From positions 26,678,501 to 26,742,500 of the forward strand of contig NC_073348.2 of the NCBI RefSeq assembly GCF_027580225.2: a stretch of 64,000 nucleotides of DNA, in the 5' to 3' direction. The first letter of the stretch is position 1. Each line of letters starts with the position of its first letter. Source of the stretch: Misgurnus anguillicaudatus (Eukaryota; Chordata; Actinopteri; Cypriniformes; Cobitidae). Positions 1-11,600 of the stretch are shown piece by piece. The position numbers were made by a program, and so were the translations under genes. Below the pieces are notes generated by a model that worked only from the letters and a program-made list of their open reading frames with translations, searched no databases and had not been told where the DNA came from.

Positions 1-810
1 TCTGCAAAACCAGTTACAAAACCTAGAGGCCATGAAAACCCAATGACTTAAGACTTTCTCATAATTGCATTCCAGACTCTGTCGATCTAAGGACTGAGGA
101 GGAGCAGAAGATTCTTGTTGCAGAGATGGACCATCATTGGAAATCTCTTTCAGCTTGTGCTGATGCCCTCGGAGAGCTGTCCTGCTTGTTTTCTAATGAG
201 ACAATGAAAAGTATGCATTTGTAATATATGGCATAATGGCAATGGGTATTTTTATTTTGTTGTTAGTAAGAGTATAACCTATTAACTAAAATCTGCTAAA
301 GTGCACATTCACATAACTATATATAGGACATGTCCTCTCTAAGCATTGAAGTAACAAGTAGTAAAAACACAGTAAAATATTACAATTTCCTTTAATAAAA
401 TAGTAATATTTTACTATGCTCTTAACTTGGACAAATTAATACGCACATATCTTCTAAGTTGGGATCTAAGGGATTTTTTTACCAATAATTAATACCTGTG
501 TTTTTTCAGAATGTATCATATTAGGATGATGCTGTAATTTGGTCTAGTAGAGGAGAACAATGATGTTTTCCTTTAAATACAAGTACCTCAAAGTTGTACT
601 ATGTTTTCTAATGACATTATCTGCACTTTGATATTACAGTGGCAAAACCTGAGATGACACCTGGGAGCCTGCCCGCGAATTCCAGCACAAGTCCCCACAT
701 CCCAACCAGCTTTCAGCATGACTGCCTACACCTGTACATTATCAAGCACCCTTCAATTGTTTATTTTTGTCTTTGCTTGCTGTTCTTTATTAAAGTTTTT
801 GCACAGTACC
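1..810 (+). pseudogene. Duplicated 3' end of a KDZ-derived gene
   Basis: About the first 215 bases repeat, in the opposite orientation, the penultimate exon of the minus-strand KDZ-derived gene. One frame reads TEEEQKILVAEMDHHW followed by KSLSACADALGELSC. The exon start lies outside the window, and an in-frame TGA near 46-48 shows a frame break. A second exon begins after a good acceptor ending tattacag at 639. It runs to a poly(A) signal attaaa near 789. With no promoter or 5' exons on this strand in view, it is best treated as a pseudogene fragment created by the inverted duplication. Confidence 0.6.
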
Positions 811-1150
811 CAGTCTCTTTTAGTGTTTTTTTTTTATTTTGTATTTTTTAAAACCCTGTATTTGTCATGAACTCTACACAGCAGACAAGAAGTGTCCCAT
901 GCAAGATCATAAGGTAGAGAGTTAGTGCTGTTTGCCATTATGAAATTCCCAAAGGCATTATATTTAAAGATTTTTGGAGCACTGGTTTAATATAGGTAAG
1001 TCTACTTAAACTATGTGGAATGCCAGACATGAATAATACCGCACATATGTTCAATTACAATATTAGATAAGAGTTACTTTAATGTTTATAATTGTTATTA
1101 AAAAAATAATAATTTACTTATATTCAGAGTAAAATAATGAAAATGTATTA
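1..1150 (+). repeat. Left arm of a large inverted repeat
   Basis: This arm reads as the reverse complement of 3367-4569 with only scattered substitutions and indels. The match begins at the first base of the window, so the arm may extend further left. The largest difference is about 75 bp present near 4080-4155 in the right arm but missing here. The inner boundary is near 1150, where a run of A/T-rich sequence ending in aatgtatta stops matching. The arm carries a second copy of the 3' end of the KDZ-derived gene. Confidence 0.93.
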
Positions 1151-3366
1151 GTTCATATTTAAAACAGTAATTCAAACATATTTTATTTTTGGATGTTTCT
1201 TTAAAGGACAGAAAATATATTTTTGATAGCAGCCTGCATGCTACAATAACTTTATTTAATTTTGTAAGCAAAAATTAAACATTTGGAAATATTGTATTAT
1301 TTATTTCACATACAATACATCTGCAACAAGTTACCTTTAGGCTTATACTATTGAAATAAATATTTGCTTAGATTACTGAGAAAACTTTTCTGTTTCAGTT
1401 AAGTCTGTGTTTGTGATATAAATAAACATTATAAATGTACCTATAGCGATTTACAGCCGTGCTGATCATTTACATTCAGGAAGAACGTGCACGTGATAAC
1501 CATATATAGACACGTGTGACGTTTCCTTGCCGTACACGCTGTGATTGGACTAACTTTATTCAAAAATAATAAGTGATCCGTTTTGCAAACTTTGTTTTGC
1601 CGTTGTTGTGACCTTAGTAATACTGTCAGTTATTGTTAGGTATTGCTATGTTAAAAGAAATTACCCGTTTATCGAGATCCTAACCCTAACCCTATAATGT
1701 AACTACAGGCTTCAATGAACTACAATTAACAGCGCCATGTTTCCCCGTCCCATCGACAGAATGACAATGGCTTATGGGCAATGTAGTTTTAAAACGTTTA
1801 GTAATGGAATTAAATAAATACAATCTTAAATGAACAAAATGGCATGTAAATATGTTCATTGTACAAATCTCTATGACATATTTAAGAGTTAGAATGAAAT
1901 TTGATATTTTACTGTGAGTACTGTTTAAAATGCTTTTTAACAGCTTTCCATGTATGTCAGAAATCTCTGTTCAACATTATTTAGTAAACATATCATAAAT
2001 AGTTGTCCTACCAATTTTCTCTTTAATAAACTAATCGGGCTTTGCTATACAGCCATTTGAAATGTGCATTATTTTTGCATTTCCATGGGTTGTTACATGG
2101 GCCCCTGGGAGATGAAGGACAGTAAAACCTACACAGATGTACGCTCTTCATCATGGATAACAATCTGTGCTGAGTGACATTTTTATCAGAACAATATTTT
2201 TATTTATATTTCCCTTTTCCAAATTCATATCTTGATTGTGTTAGGTTTTGCTCATATTGTGAGACTATGTAATCAGAATTCAGAACTACAGTAACAGTTG
2301 AAGAGAAACCTCTTTTATAAATATTTATTTATAACAAATAAATGCTTGACCATGACATGATTTTTCATGCAAAGGACAAATGATCAGCAAATTAGTTGCC
2401 AATTCAGTTTTTTTTTAGACTTTTTGTTTAAAACAATATTTTATAAGCTCTCGCATGTGATGCCAAGTAATCTAAATGGCAGTGGAATATAAATAGAAAA
2501 TCAGATGAAAAAAATGAGATACCTAAAATATCTACTGCAAAACAGTGGGTGAGAGTGAGGCACAACGCTTTGTGGCTTTGGCTCTATCATTCAAAAAATA
2601 TTTAAGTTAGATGAATCATTTTTTACACAATCAACACACACATCTCTGCTGCAAATGAACACTTAAAGTTTGTTTGTGAGACCTACCATTATCATACAAT
2701 TACACCGAAAGTTACAGGAGGGCAAACATTACCCCCTAGGTGGGGTTCATTGTTACAAACAGAGGGTTTGTTGTAACACCTGCTAAAAAATTATTAAAAT
2801 TCAATAAAATTCTGTCTGTATACTAAAGGTGGATATTGTTTATATATCTGCCTATAATAGATATCCACACATTCATCCATTCATCATCCTTCATCTAACC
2901 ATCCTTGTATTATGCATTAATAAATAGAAATAAATATATTTCAAAAGGGCTGCACAATTAAGACAAATTAATCATAATAGTGAGTTATTTCCTCCGATAT
3001 AGTATTAACAGTTATCATTTTGATGAATAGTATTTACATTGTTTTCATTTCATTATCATCGTATACCTGAGGCTTCATTGTAACACTGTGTGAAAACTAA
3101 CCCAGCTTTGTAAAATGTTTTTAATCCCAGCTATCAGTTACTAGGACTTGCTGACATGTTTCAAATGCTGTTTTAGGTAAGACGACAGTGATTCAAAAAA
3201 TATAAGGTTGGACTTGGTGACTTACACACCCAACTCAGAAATGGAAAAAAACTTCCATGCTTCCAAAATCTTAACCAAAACACATCAAAACTTTTCTCAG
3301 GAGATCTTGTAAAAGTAAGAGAAAAAGACCAAAAGCACAGATTGCTTGGCCCTGTATAAATATGTA
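1151..3366. other. Spacer between inverted-repeat arms
   Basis: AT-rich unique sequence with no convincing coding exon on either strand. It holds two perfect CACGTG E-boxes (1490-1495 and 1511-1516) in a short CpG-containing stretch, and a telomere-like run of about 2.5 taaccc units at 1679-1695. The rest is low-complexity A/T sequence. It is unclear whether the spacer is original genomic sequence or part of the duplicated unit. Confidence 0.6.
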
Positions 3367-4569
3367 ATACATTTTCATTATTTTACTCTGAATATATGTA
3401 AGTAAATTATTTTTTTAATAACAATTATAAACGTTAAAGTAACTCTTATGTAATATTGTAATTGAACATATGTGCGGTATTATTCATGTCTGGCATTCCA
3501 CATAGTTTAAGTAGACTTACCTATATTAAACCAGTGCTCCAAAAATCTTTAAATATAATGCCTTTGGGAATTTCATAATGGCAACCAGCACTAACTCTTT
3601 ACCTTATGATCTTGCATGGGACACTTCTTGTCTGCTGTGTAGAGTTCATGACAAATACAGGGTTTTAAAAAATACAAAATAAAAAAAAACACTAAAAGAG
3701 ACTGGGTACTGTGCAAAAACTTTAATAAAGAACAGCAAGCAAAGACAAAAATAAACAATTGAAGGGTGCTTGATAATGTACAGGTGTAGGCAGTCATGCT
3801 GAAAGCTGGTTGGGATGTGGGGACTTGTGCTGGAATTCGCGGGCAGGCTCCCAGGTGTCATCTCAGGTTTTGTCACTGTAATATCAAAGTGCAGATAATG
3901 TCATTAGAAAACATAGTACAACTTTGAGGTACTTGTACTTATAGGAAAACATCATTGTTCTCCTCTACTAGACCAAATTACAGCATCATCCTAATATGAT
4001 ACATTCTGAAAAAACACAGGTATTAATTATTGGTAAAAAAATCCCTTAGATCCCAACTTAGATTAATTAATACACACATTCACGAGGCACTGTACAAAAC
4101 TTAAAAAGCACACATTGAAAAAAAGATATGTGTGTATTAATTTGTCTAAGTTAAGGTAAGAACATAGTAAAATATTAAAATTTCCTTTAATAAAATGTGT
4201 TTTACTACTTGTTACTTCAATGATTAGAGAGGACATGTTCTATATATAGTTAGTTTTGTGAATGTGCACTTTAGCAGATTTTAGTTAATAGGTTATACTC
4301 TTACTAACAACAAAATAAAAATACCCATTGCCATTATGCCATATATTACAAATGCATACTTTTCATTGTCTCATTAGAAAACAAGCAGGACAGCTCTCCG
4401 AGGGCATCAGCACAAGCTGAAAGAGATTTCCAATGATGGTCCATCTCTGCAACAAGAATCTTCTGCTCCTCCTCAGTCCTTAGATCGACAGAGTCTGGAA
4501 TGCAATTATGAGAAAGTCTTAAGTCATTGGGTTTTCATGGCCTCTAGGTTTTGTAACTGGTTTTGCAGA
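3367..4569 (-). repeat. Right arm of the large inverted repeat
   Basis: Mirror of 1-1150. This arm is continuous with the rest of the KDZ-derived gene on its right, so it looks like the original and the left arm like the derived copy. It also contains, at about 4075-4195, sequence resembling half of a MITE family seen at 31951-32541 and 41771-42235; the left arm keeps only part of it. Confidence 0.93.
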
Positions 4570-5800
4570 GCTTTTTTGGTCTACAATGACAAACATTCAC
4601 AGATAGCAAGAAACAAAACCAAATCTTTAATGCACAGCTTCAAACACTACTAACACACAATTCAAAACATCTACCACAAACTCTACTGATGTCATTACCT
4701 TCTGATATCAGTGAGATGGCCAAATTGTCAAACTTTTGCTGATTCCAGCCCATGGCCATGAGGGTCGGCAGGTCTGAGCATACTGCAAACACAGAAAATA
4801 TTTTGTCACCATATTATTCCCCCTATTTATTATATGATTATATAACTAGTGCAGTATTGCACCTGCTAGTGCAGTTGTTTTACTTGCTTTTGACTTGGGT
4901 TTTGTGGTCACTGCGATCCTAGGGAGGAAGGCATTGCACTGTTCCACCTCCTCTCCTAGTGTTAATCCAGCAACATCCTGATATGCCATACTCCATTTCA
5001 CCTGGTTAAAAATTAGGAAAGAAAGAAAGAACCAGATGTTTAATTTATTTTCTATCACACAGCAACTTTTCCTTACCTCACATTTAAAATCATGGGCTTT
5101 GGTATGAAATACTAAAAGGAAATGAATGTTAAGAAGGTGTTGGAGCTCACATCTATGCTAAATTGTTGGGAATTAAGTATGAAAAGATATTTAAGATTCT
5201 GCTTTAACAGGACAAAACAAAGTTCTTTACATTCTTACCATTAATTGTGACCACAGCAATTGTCTTTCCTGGACGGACCCTTAATGACTCTGGTGAACAA
5301 CCACAGATTTTGTCAGGCATTTCCACAGGTACAAGCCGCACTGAAAAACATCATACAGTAGAGGACAATTCATATCATTTCTTTTGACTGAGTAACATAA
5401 GATTGTAATGGATCAATAGTGGTGAAGCACATAGTTGAAAAAGTACATGAGAATGTACATGTTTAAAATGCTGACTGACACGGAGTATCCACATACATTT
5501 AACATCAAACAAAAAGGTATAATTGAGATAGTAAAGCATATTACTGTAGCTTAACTATTCTGAAAATGATATATGATGTACGTACACAAAACTTACCACA
5601 ATGGGAAAGAGCCGTATCCACCACAACAGTTGTTAAAGGTAATGGCTGGAAGAATTCAGCAGTCATGGCATCTATGCTATGGAGGACATGTTTGGTGTGC
5701 ATGATGACGTCACATTCAGCACAGAAGAAGGGGCGAGGTCGACAGTCACAACATTGGATAACAGCTGGACTTCTCCCACAAACATTTTCTTGTGCCACAG
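3720..5800 (-). pseudogene. Internally deleted KDZ-transposon-derived gene with CxC3-type cysteine cluster
   Basis: KDZ (Kyakuja-Dileera-Zisupton) elements encode an RNase H-like transposase preceded by a cysteine cluster. Here an exon ending at 5597 encodes CCDCRPRPFFCAECD and then HTKHVLHS, the zinc-binding C..C..C..C..H..H pattern. Further exons at 5239-5340, 5077-5111, 4884-5001 and 4699-4782 have good GT-AG sites, and all phases agree (1,1,0,1). The exon at 4884-5001 has GEEVEQCNAFLPR and the next has MAMGWNQQKFDNLA, which resemble the module that follows the catalytic core in fish KDZ proteins. The core itself, with its catalytic acidic residues, is absent. A following exon near 4560 has a TGA in both candidate frames, and the terminal exon (about 3720-3875) carries the poly(A) signal. 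Upstream of 5800 the cysteine-cluster frame meets a TAG, so the start is unresolved. It is either a decayed core-less element or a co-opted fragment. Confidence 0.7.
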
Positions 5801-7300
5801 CCGTGTTCAGCAGACGGGGTCTCTATGCCCTCCACTTCTCTGAAAAGAGACTTTGACGTGTGCTCCAGTTTGAGGAAGCCAGAAGAGGATCTCTTGGTGT
5901 TCCAGGAGGTGATGCCTCTGAGAAATTGTTCAGTGATCTTGTAGAAAACACTAAAATAGTTAAAATAGTATACAAAAACAATACTTTTATATTTCTCTTT
6001 ATACATATATATTTACAGCATCTAAGTGTACTTCATGTGTAAAAGGTCCAGTATTCAAGCTAATTTAAGAAAATAAACTATGTATTTACTTACATTATAA
6101 CCCACTGTCATATTCTGTATATGTACAGATATAAATGATCATTTAAACACACTGAAGTACACCAACAGTCTCTGGAGCAAAGCCCACCTCACAATGAATG
6201 TCAAGAACATTGGGAGGATCAGTGTTCCGAATGTGATCTGCTTAAGAGGATTAAAACAACACAAAGCAACATTTATATATAACATACAATATAATATACA
6301 TATTTACAAATTCCAACTTGTCCCAAGGCTAGTGGCACAGTCTGGTTACAGTCTCTAATGGTGCAAGCTCACTGTTTAACATTATAGCTTGAGAGAAAAA
6401 CTAGAACACTTTATTTTCCCAAACCCTTATGTTAACAGTCCAATAACTGTATGGATATCTATGCGTCATGCAGATGATGACAGCAAATAAGAATGCTCAA
6501 ATAGAACCGATTATAAAGAAAGCATTTGATTGGCTATTGACAATAGCCTTAGGGGTCAATCACACCAAACGCGTTTTAAATGTGTGGAAACGCAAGGGTG
6601 CAAATTGCTAGGCAACCACAGATGCAACTCTCTTGTCAATCAAATATTGAAGCGTGAGCGCACTTTTGCTGTGATGACAGATATTAGCAGAAACTTTACA
6701 AAGAGGGCACTTGCTGTGGCCTTGATGCGGGGTGAGAGTGCACAAACATGCAGGAGATAGTGAGTGACCCCGTACCTACAACGGAAGGCCCGCCTCTCCC
6801 CTCATTCGATTGGAGAATGGAAAGATGCGAATGACGTCGGACGCTTTTCCGCTCTCAGCTCCTTCAAACAGCACGTGCTGCGGCCAGCAGCAAAAAACGC
6901 GTCTGCAACTGCCATAAACACGTTTGGTGTGATTGGCCCCTTAGAAGTAGAAGTATTCATTAATTTTATACACCTGCAAGTACCCAAACAGTGTAGATCC
7001 TAAAAATATATTTTAAAATGTAAACAATACTGACCTTTCCTTGGTTGATTACTGCTTGACCTTGCATAGACAATATTTCCCATCAATGTCTCTTTTCTCT
7101 AATGCACCCTCGGCTCAGGTGTCTTCACTGGCGCTGCTGCTTCCTCTTCTTGCAGCTCACCAAGAGAGTCATCAGGACTTTGGAGCTCATCCTTCAGTTC
7201 TTGACCATCAACCAAGTTATCCAAGATCATGAGATGATATTGGAGCTCTGAATGGATGGACATGTTGATGGGCAGAAACACAAACAGACAGAAAGACTCA
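5801..7300 (-). other. Possible 5' exons of the KDZ-derived gene; otherwise no clear gene
   Basis: On the minus strand there is an open stretch at 5746-5960 preceded by a pyrimidine-rich acceptor near 5951. There is also an exon-like stretch around 6185-6240 (frame with RNTDPPNVLDIHCEVGF) and an acidic one at 7099-7250 (DGQELKDELQSPDDSLGELQ in one frame). None can be joined with certainty. A CpG-rich stretch at 6540-6950 could be a promoter, because it is unlike its AT-rich surroundings. Confidence 0.3.
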
Positions 7301-7677
7301 CAACAAAGAGAACAACAGATAAAACAAATATAAATGTAAACAGAGAGTGCTACAGTGAGACTGACAAGTACAGTTTAACAAAACACATGTGACTATTAAA
7401 AGTGCCTTTGTTTTTGGTTTGTTTGTGGTGGTGGGGGTATAAAGAGTTTGAAGCTTGCAAATTTGAAGGACATAAACAGAAAATAAATAAATAACTAATA
7501 ATACACACACGCACTCACGCACACAAGTCAACATAATAACTTAGTTGCGAGCTAGTGTAATATAGGTATATCACTACTGAAAATCTTGCATTTCCCTGTA
7601 TCTTGCTGCAGGATTAACTTTTACACAACACAATTTATTGAATTAAGTTATCTAATTTTGATATTCCCTACCGGAAA

Positions 7678-7870
7678 AGCCAGCTAAGACCAGCATAAGC
7701 TGGTAGCTGGCATAAGGTGGTTTAAGCTGGTCCTCCCAGCCTGGCAAACCTACAAGCTGGTGGATCAGCTGGTCAAGGTGACCAAAACACAGCTTGCTAC
7801 ACCAGCAATACCAGCTAAAACTAAGCTGGGAGACCAGCTAAAACCAGCTTATGCTGGTCTTAGTAGTTTT
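7678..7870. mobile_element. Short MITE with 20-bp perfect terminal inverted repeats
   Basis: Positions 7685-7704 and 7843-7862 are exact reverse complements (core accagcttatgctggt). Between them lie several further degenerate accagc/gctggt words, so the whole element folds on itself. No coding capacity. It looks like the common cyprinid 'agctggt' fold-back repeat. Confidence 0.8.
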
Positions 7871-8184
7871 TAGCAGTAGAGTAGACATCAGACTGCCCCT
7901 TAACTTTCATACTCAATGCAAAGGTCAACTACGATAAAAAAAATGACGTTCAATGACGTCAGAGTTATTAAATTACAGGATTTTAAATAAACAAATTAAT
8001 AATCATATAAAACATAAATTAATCAAACACAATCGAAGTATAGTAAAATGTATATTTATATCTATATTTGTTAACATCAACGAGCCTCTGATAAAAATTA
8101 TTTACCATCCAGCATGGTAATCAAAGCTAACAGTTAGATGAGCAGAAAACGCTTAAAATGCTACTCTCACGCGCCGTGGAGCGT

Positions 8185-8320
8185 TGTTAAAGTCACTTCT
8201 GAGTGTTGTTTTACCTGCAGATGATCGCTGTTTTAATAAAACTCCTCTCTGAATGTTGTTTTACCCGCATTTGAGCGTAAACTCACCGCTGAATGTTACT
8301 GAACCTGCAGCGTTCTTTAA
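8185..8320 (+). repeat. Three degenerate copies of a roughly 40-60 bp unit
   Basis: The word (t)gaatgttgttttacccgca recurs with small changes near 8200, 8250 and 8292 (the last shorter: gaatgttactgaacctgca). Nothing else is recognisable in this stretch. Confidence 0.4.
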
Positions 8321-8484
8321 CTCACCGCAGACCGCGCTAGCTGATTTGAGATCAGACTGCGAGGGAATATTAACATTTAAAACCCAGTTGAATGGCCAGA
8401 TAAATATGATCCGGGTCATAAAAGAACAGATCAATTGAGATTATGGGGGTCAATAAAATAAATTTTTTGTACCAGGGTAATTGA

Positions 8485-8718
8485 AGCCGGGTGTCCACTG
8501 CTCACTAACTTGCTGTACGTTTCACCGAGTACATAAAACAATCACCTGACTGAAACGTACATATCGTTACGTTCTGGCAAAACTTTATTATCTTTTGATA
8601 TTATCTATTCGGATTAACAGTTACAGTTAACTCATAGCCTACTCGAGTCTCTGTACAAAAAACGAAAACATACAAATGCATTTTTATTATAAATTGTTCC
8701 GTTTGCGAGGCAATACCA
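8485..8718 (+). repeat. Uninterrupted copy of a tandemly duplicated segment (empty site)
   Basis: Starts with agccgggtgtccactgctc and runs to cgaggcaatacc. The same sequence starts again at 8719 and is interrupted after 8826. In this copy the sequence across the break point is continuous (ggcaaaactttattatctt), so it preserves the pre-insertion state. Compared with the split copy it lacks about 150 bp near 8655. Confidence 0.9.
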
Positions 8719-8826
8719 TAAGCCGGGTGTCCACTGCTCACTAACTTGCTGTACGTTTCACCGATTACATAAAACAATCACCTGACTGAAACGTACATAT
8801 CGTTACGTTCTGGCAAAACTTTATTA
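8719..8826 (+). repeat. Left half of the interrupted duplicate
   Basis: Differs from 8485-8592 at only a few positions (for example gattacat versus gagtacat). It stops at ...actttatta, and the remainder resumes at about 19431. Confidence 0.9.
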
Positions 8827-9090
8827 GGGGCCAAGCACCTATGGTGCTGTGGCACCTATTGTTTCTGTTAGTATTATTAGGGGCCAAGCACCTATGGTGC
8901 TGTGGCACCTATTGTTTCTGTTAGTATTATTATTAGGGGCCAAGCACCTATGGTGCTGTGGCACCTATTGTTTCTGTTAGTATTATTAGGGGTCAAGCAC
9001 CGAAGGTGCTGAGACACCTATTGGAATTGTACTTTTTAGGGGTCAAGCACCGAAGGTGCTGAGACACCTATTGTTTCTGTTAGTATTATT
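8827..9090 (+). repeat. Array of five ~50-56 bp head units of the composite repeat
   Basis: Unit starts (ggggYcaagcacc) are at 8827, 8880, 8936, 8989 and 9039. Each contains the imperfect hairpin ccaagcacc..ggtgctgtgg and, in most, ends with cacctattgtttctgttagtatta. Units 1-3 have the variant ctatggtgct and units 4-5 have cgaaggtgct, so two lineages are juxtaposed. A short (att)n tract follows. Confidence 0.85.
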
Positions 9091-10512
9091 ATTATTATTA
9101 TTATTATTTTTCCCCAATGGGAGTCTATGGCAGCCCTATGAACCGTACATAGGAAAATGATTAAATTTGGCACAGTTGTAGAGGTGGTCATAAATAGTCA
9201 TGTGACCAAAAATGGGGTCTTTAGCAGTAACTCTATAGCGCCACCAGTAGTCCAAAAAATCAATGTTCAAACTGTTATAATTGGTGAACCATTTGATCAA
9301 TGAAAATTCTACTTAGTACACGTGATTGCTCTCATCGTGCATATTGAATTTGATACTTTACAGTAAGACTCCACCCATTACAGTAGCGGCCATTTTGAAA
9401 TGTACAGTATTTCGTTTTTTCGCTACTCCTCCTTCAAATGCGGTTCAATTCTTATGAGATTTGGCACAGATGATGTTTGAAGTGAGCCGCATAGAAATGA
9501 CCGAACAGAATTTTGATATTGATCTTTGTTCAAAAGTAATAAATGCGCAAACTTAACGAGGTTGACCCAAAAATGGTTCTGAAGCTGTAGCTCAGTCATT
9601 CTTTGATCAATTGAAATGAAATTTGGTACACTTCATGTGGACCATGAACTTGGGGTCCATGCCAAATTTGGTGACAGCGCCACCTATGGGTCAGGAGATA
9701 GAAAAATAGGCTATTATTGCCCATAACTTCTGAACTGTTTGTCAGAAAATTATGATCTTGATGTCTATGGATTGCTTACCTCATGCCGCATCTGTCAATG
9801 TGAATTATGCCGGGTTTGACCAAACCGCCTGTCCGCCATTTTGAAATTTCAAATAAATTGATATCTTTTTTGAACTATTGGACATATCCGCACAAAAAAT
9901 GGTAAGGAGCTTCGACATGATGTCCTGAAGGTACATGGGAAGTCAGAGTACAGCGCCACCTAGGGGTTATAAACTATAACAGTTCTTATTGAACTGCTTA
10001 TAACTTCTGAATACATTGTCTGATATACATTTTCTTTGTGAAATTGTATTCACTGTTTTATGCCGATCGCAACGATACCTTGTTTGTCATTTTCCAACAT
10101 TATGTTCAGGTGTTATTATAAGGCATATGGTAAATGATTTTTTCGCTACTCCTTTTACAAATTTTGTGTATTTTATGTCAGGTTCTGCTCGTATAATGTT
10201 TGGAGCAATCCGCACAGATGTGACCGAACAGATTTTTGATATTCTGTTCTCTTTCTTAGAAATACCACTCTAAAGTTTACCGTGCCTGTGACGTTGTCTA
10301 TTTGTCATAGTAATAAATTAATGTGACTGTATATTACATTGTATAGCATCACTATACATAATGATCTGCTTGTCTTCAATTTCACTTGAACTAATGTACA
10401 TTGTATTTCTGTTATTTCTACTTCTGCTGGGTCAATTCTGCATCTTTGGTGATTGACATGTTAATCCTTTCAGCTCTCTAATCTCTTGTCTGCTGCCTCA
10501 TGAACTGTGTAA

Positions 10513-10584
10513 ACTGAGTGGGGCATCTAGTTAACCAATTGCATTTAGATTCTAAGTTCCTGGGTTCGAATCTCACCTGAGTCA
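10513..10584 (+). other. tRNA-like module 1 (degenerate A box, B box)
   Basis: B-box-like ggttcgaatct at about 10563. The A-box position reads tggggcatcta, weaker than in later modules. Followed directly by the sequence leading into the minisatellite. Confidence 0.5.
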
Positions 10585-10679
10585 TGATGTTTTGTTCGTC
10601 CTCATCAATTCTTCTCAACCTGTCTGTAGTTCACATGTGTTCTATTTTTCCATGTTTGCTGTTGTTGCTCTGCATTATG

Positions 10680-11600
10680 GTGGTTCTTGCTGTGCTTTGT
10701 GAGGTTGCTGTGCTTTGTGTACTTTGTGTGCTTTGTGAGCTTGCTATGCTTTGTGTGCTTGCTGTGCTTTGTGTGCTTTGTGAGCTTGCTGTGCTTTGTG
10801 TGCCTGCTGTGATTTGTGTAATTGCTGTGCTTTGTGTGCTTGCTGTGCTTTGTGTGCTTGCTGTGCTTTGTGAGCTTGCTGTGCTTTGTGTGGCGGCTGT
10901 GATTTGTGTAATTGCTGTGCTTTGTGTTCTTGCTATGCTTTGTGTGCTTGCTGTGCCTTGTGTGCTTTGTGAGCTTGCTATGCTTTGTGTGCTTGCTGTG
11001 CTTTGTGTGCTTGCTGTGCTTTGTGAGCTTGCTGTGCTTTGTGTGCCTGCTGTGATTTGTGTAAATGCTGTGCTTTGTGTGCTTGATGTGCATTGTGAGC
11101 TTGCTGTGCTTTGTGTGCTTGCTGTGCTTTGTGTGCTTGCTGTGCTTTGTGAGCTTGCTGTGCTTTGTGTGCCTGCTGTGATTTGTGTAATTGCTGTGCT
11201 TTGTGTGCTTGATGTGCATTGTGAGCTTGCTGTGCTTTGTGTGCTTGCTGTGCTTTGTGAGCTTGCTGTGCTTTGTGTGCCTGCTGTGATTTGTGTAATT
11301 GCTGTGCTTGCTGTGCATTGTGTGCTTGCTGTGCTTTGTGTGCTTGCTGTGCTTTGTGAGCTTGCTGTGCTTTGTGTGCCGGCTGTGATTTGTGTAATTG
11401 CTGTGCTTTGTGATCTTGCTATGCTTTGTGTGCTTGTTGTGCTTTGTGTGCTTGCTGTGCTTTGTGTGCTTGCTGTGCTTTGTGAGCTTGCTGTGCTATG
11501 TGTGCCTGCTGTGATTTGTGTAATTGCTGTGCTTTGTGTGCTTGCTGTGCATTGTGAGCTTGCTGTGCTTTGTGTGCTTGCTGTGCTGTGTGTGCATTGC
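10680..11600 (+). repeat. 18-bp minisatellite, about 50 units with higher-order structure
   Basis: The basic unit is ttgctgtgctttgtgtgc. Because 18 is a multiple of three, frames stay open: the plus strand reads hydrophobic AVLCVL repeats through 343 codons and the minus strand reads KHTKHS repeats. A variant pair (gcctgctgtgatttgtgtaa) recurs roughly every 110-145 bp, marking a higher-order unit. No start context or homologue suggests a protein. Confidence 0.92.
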
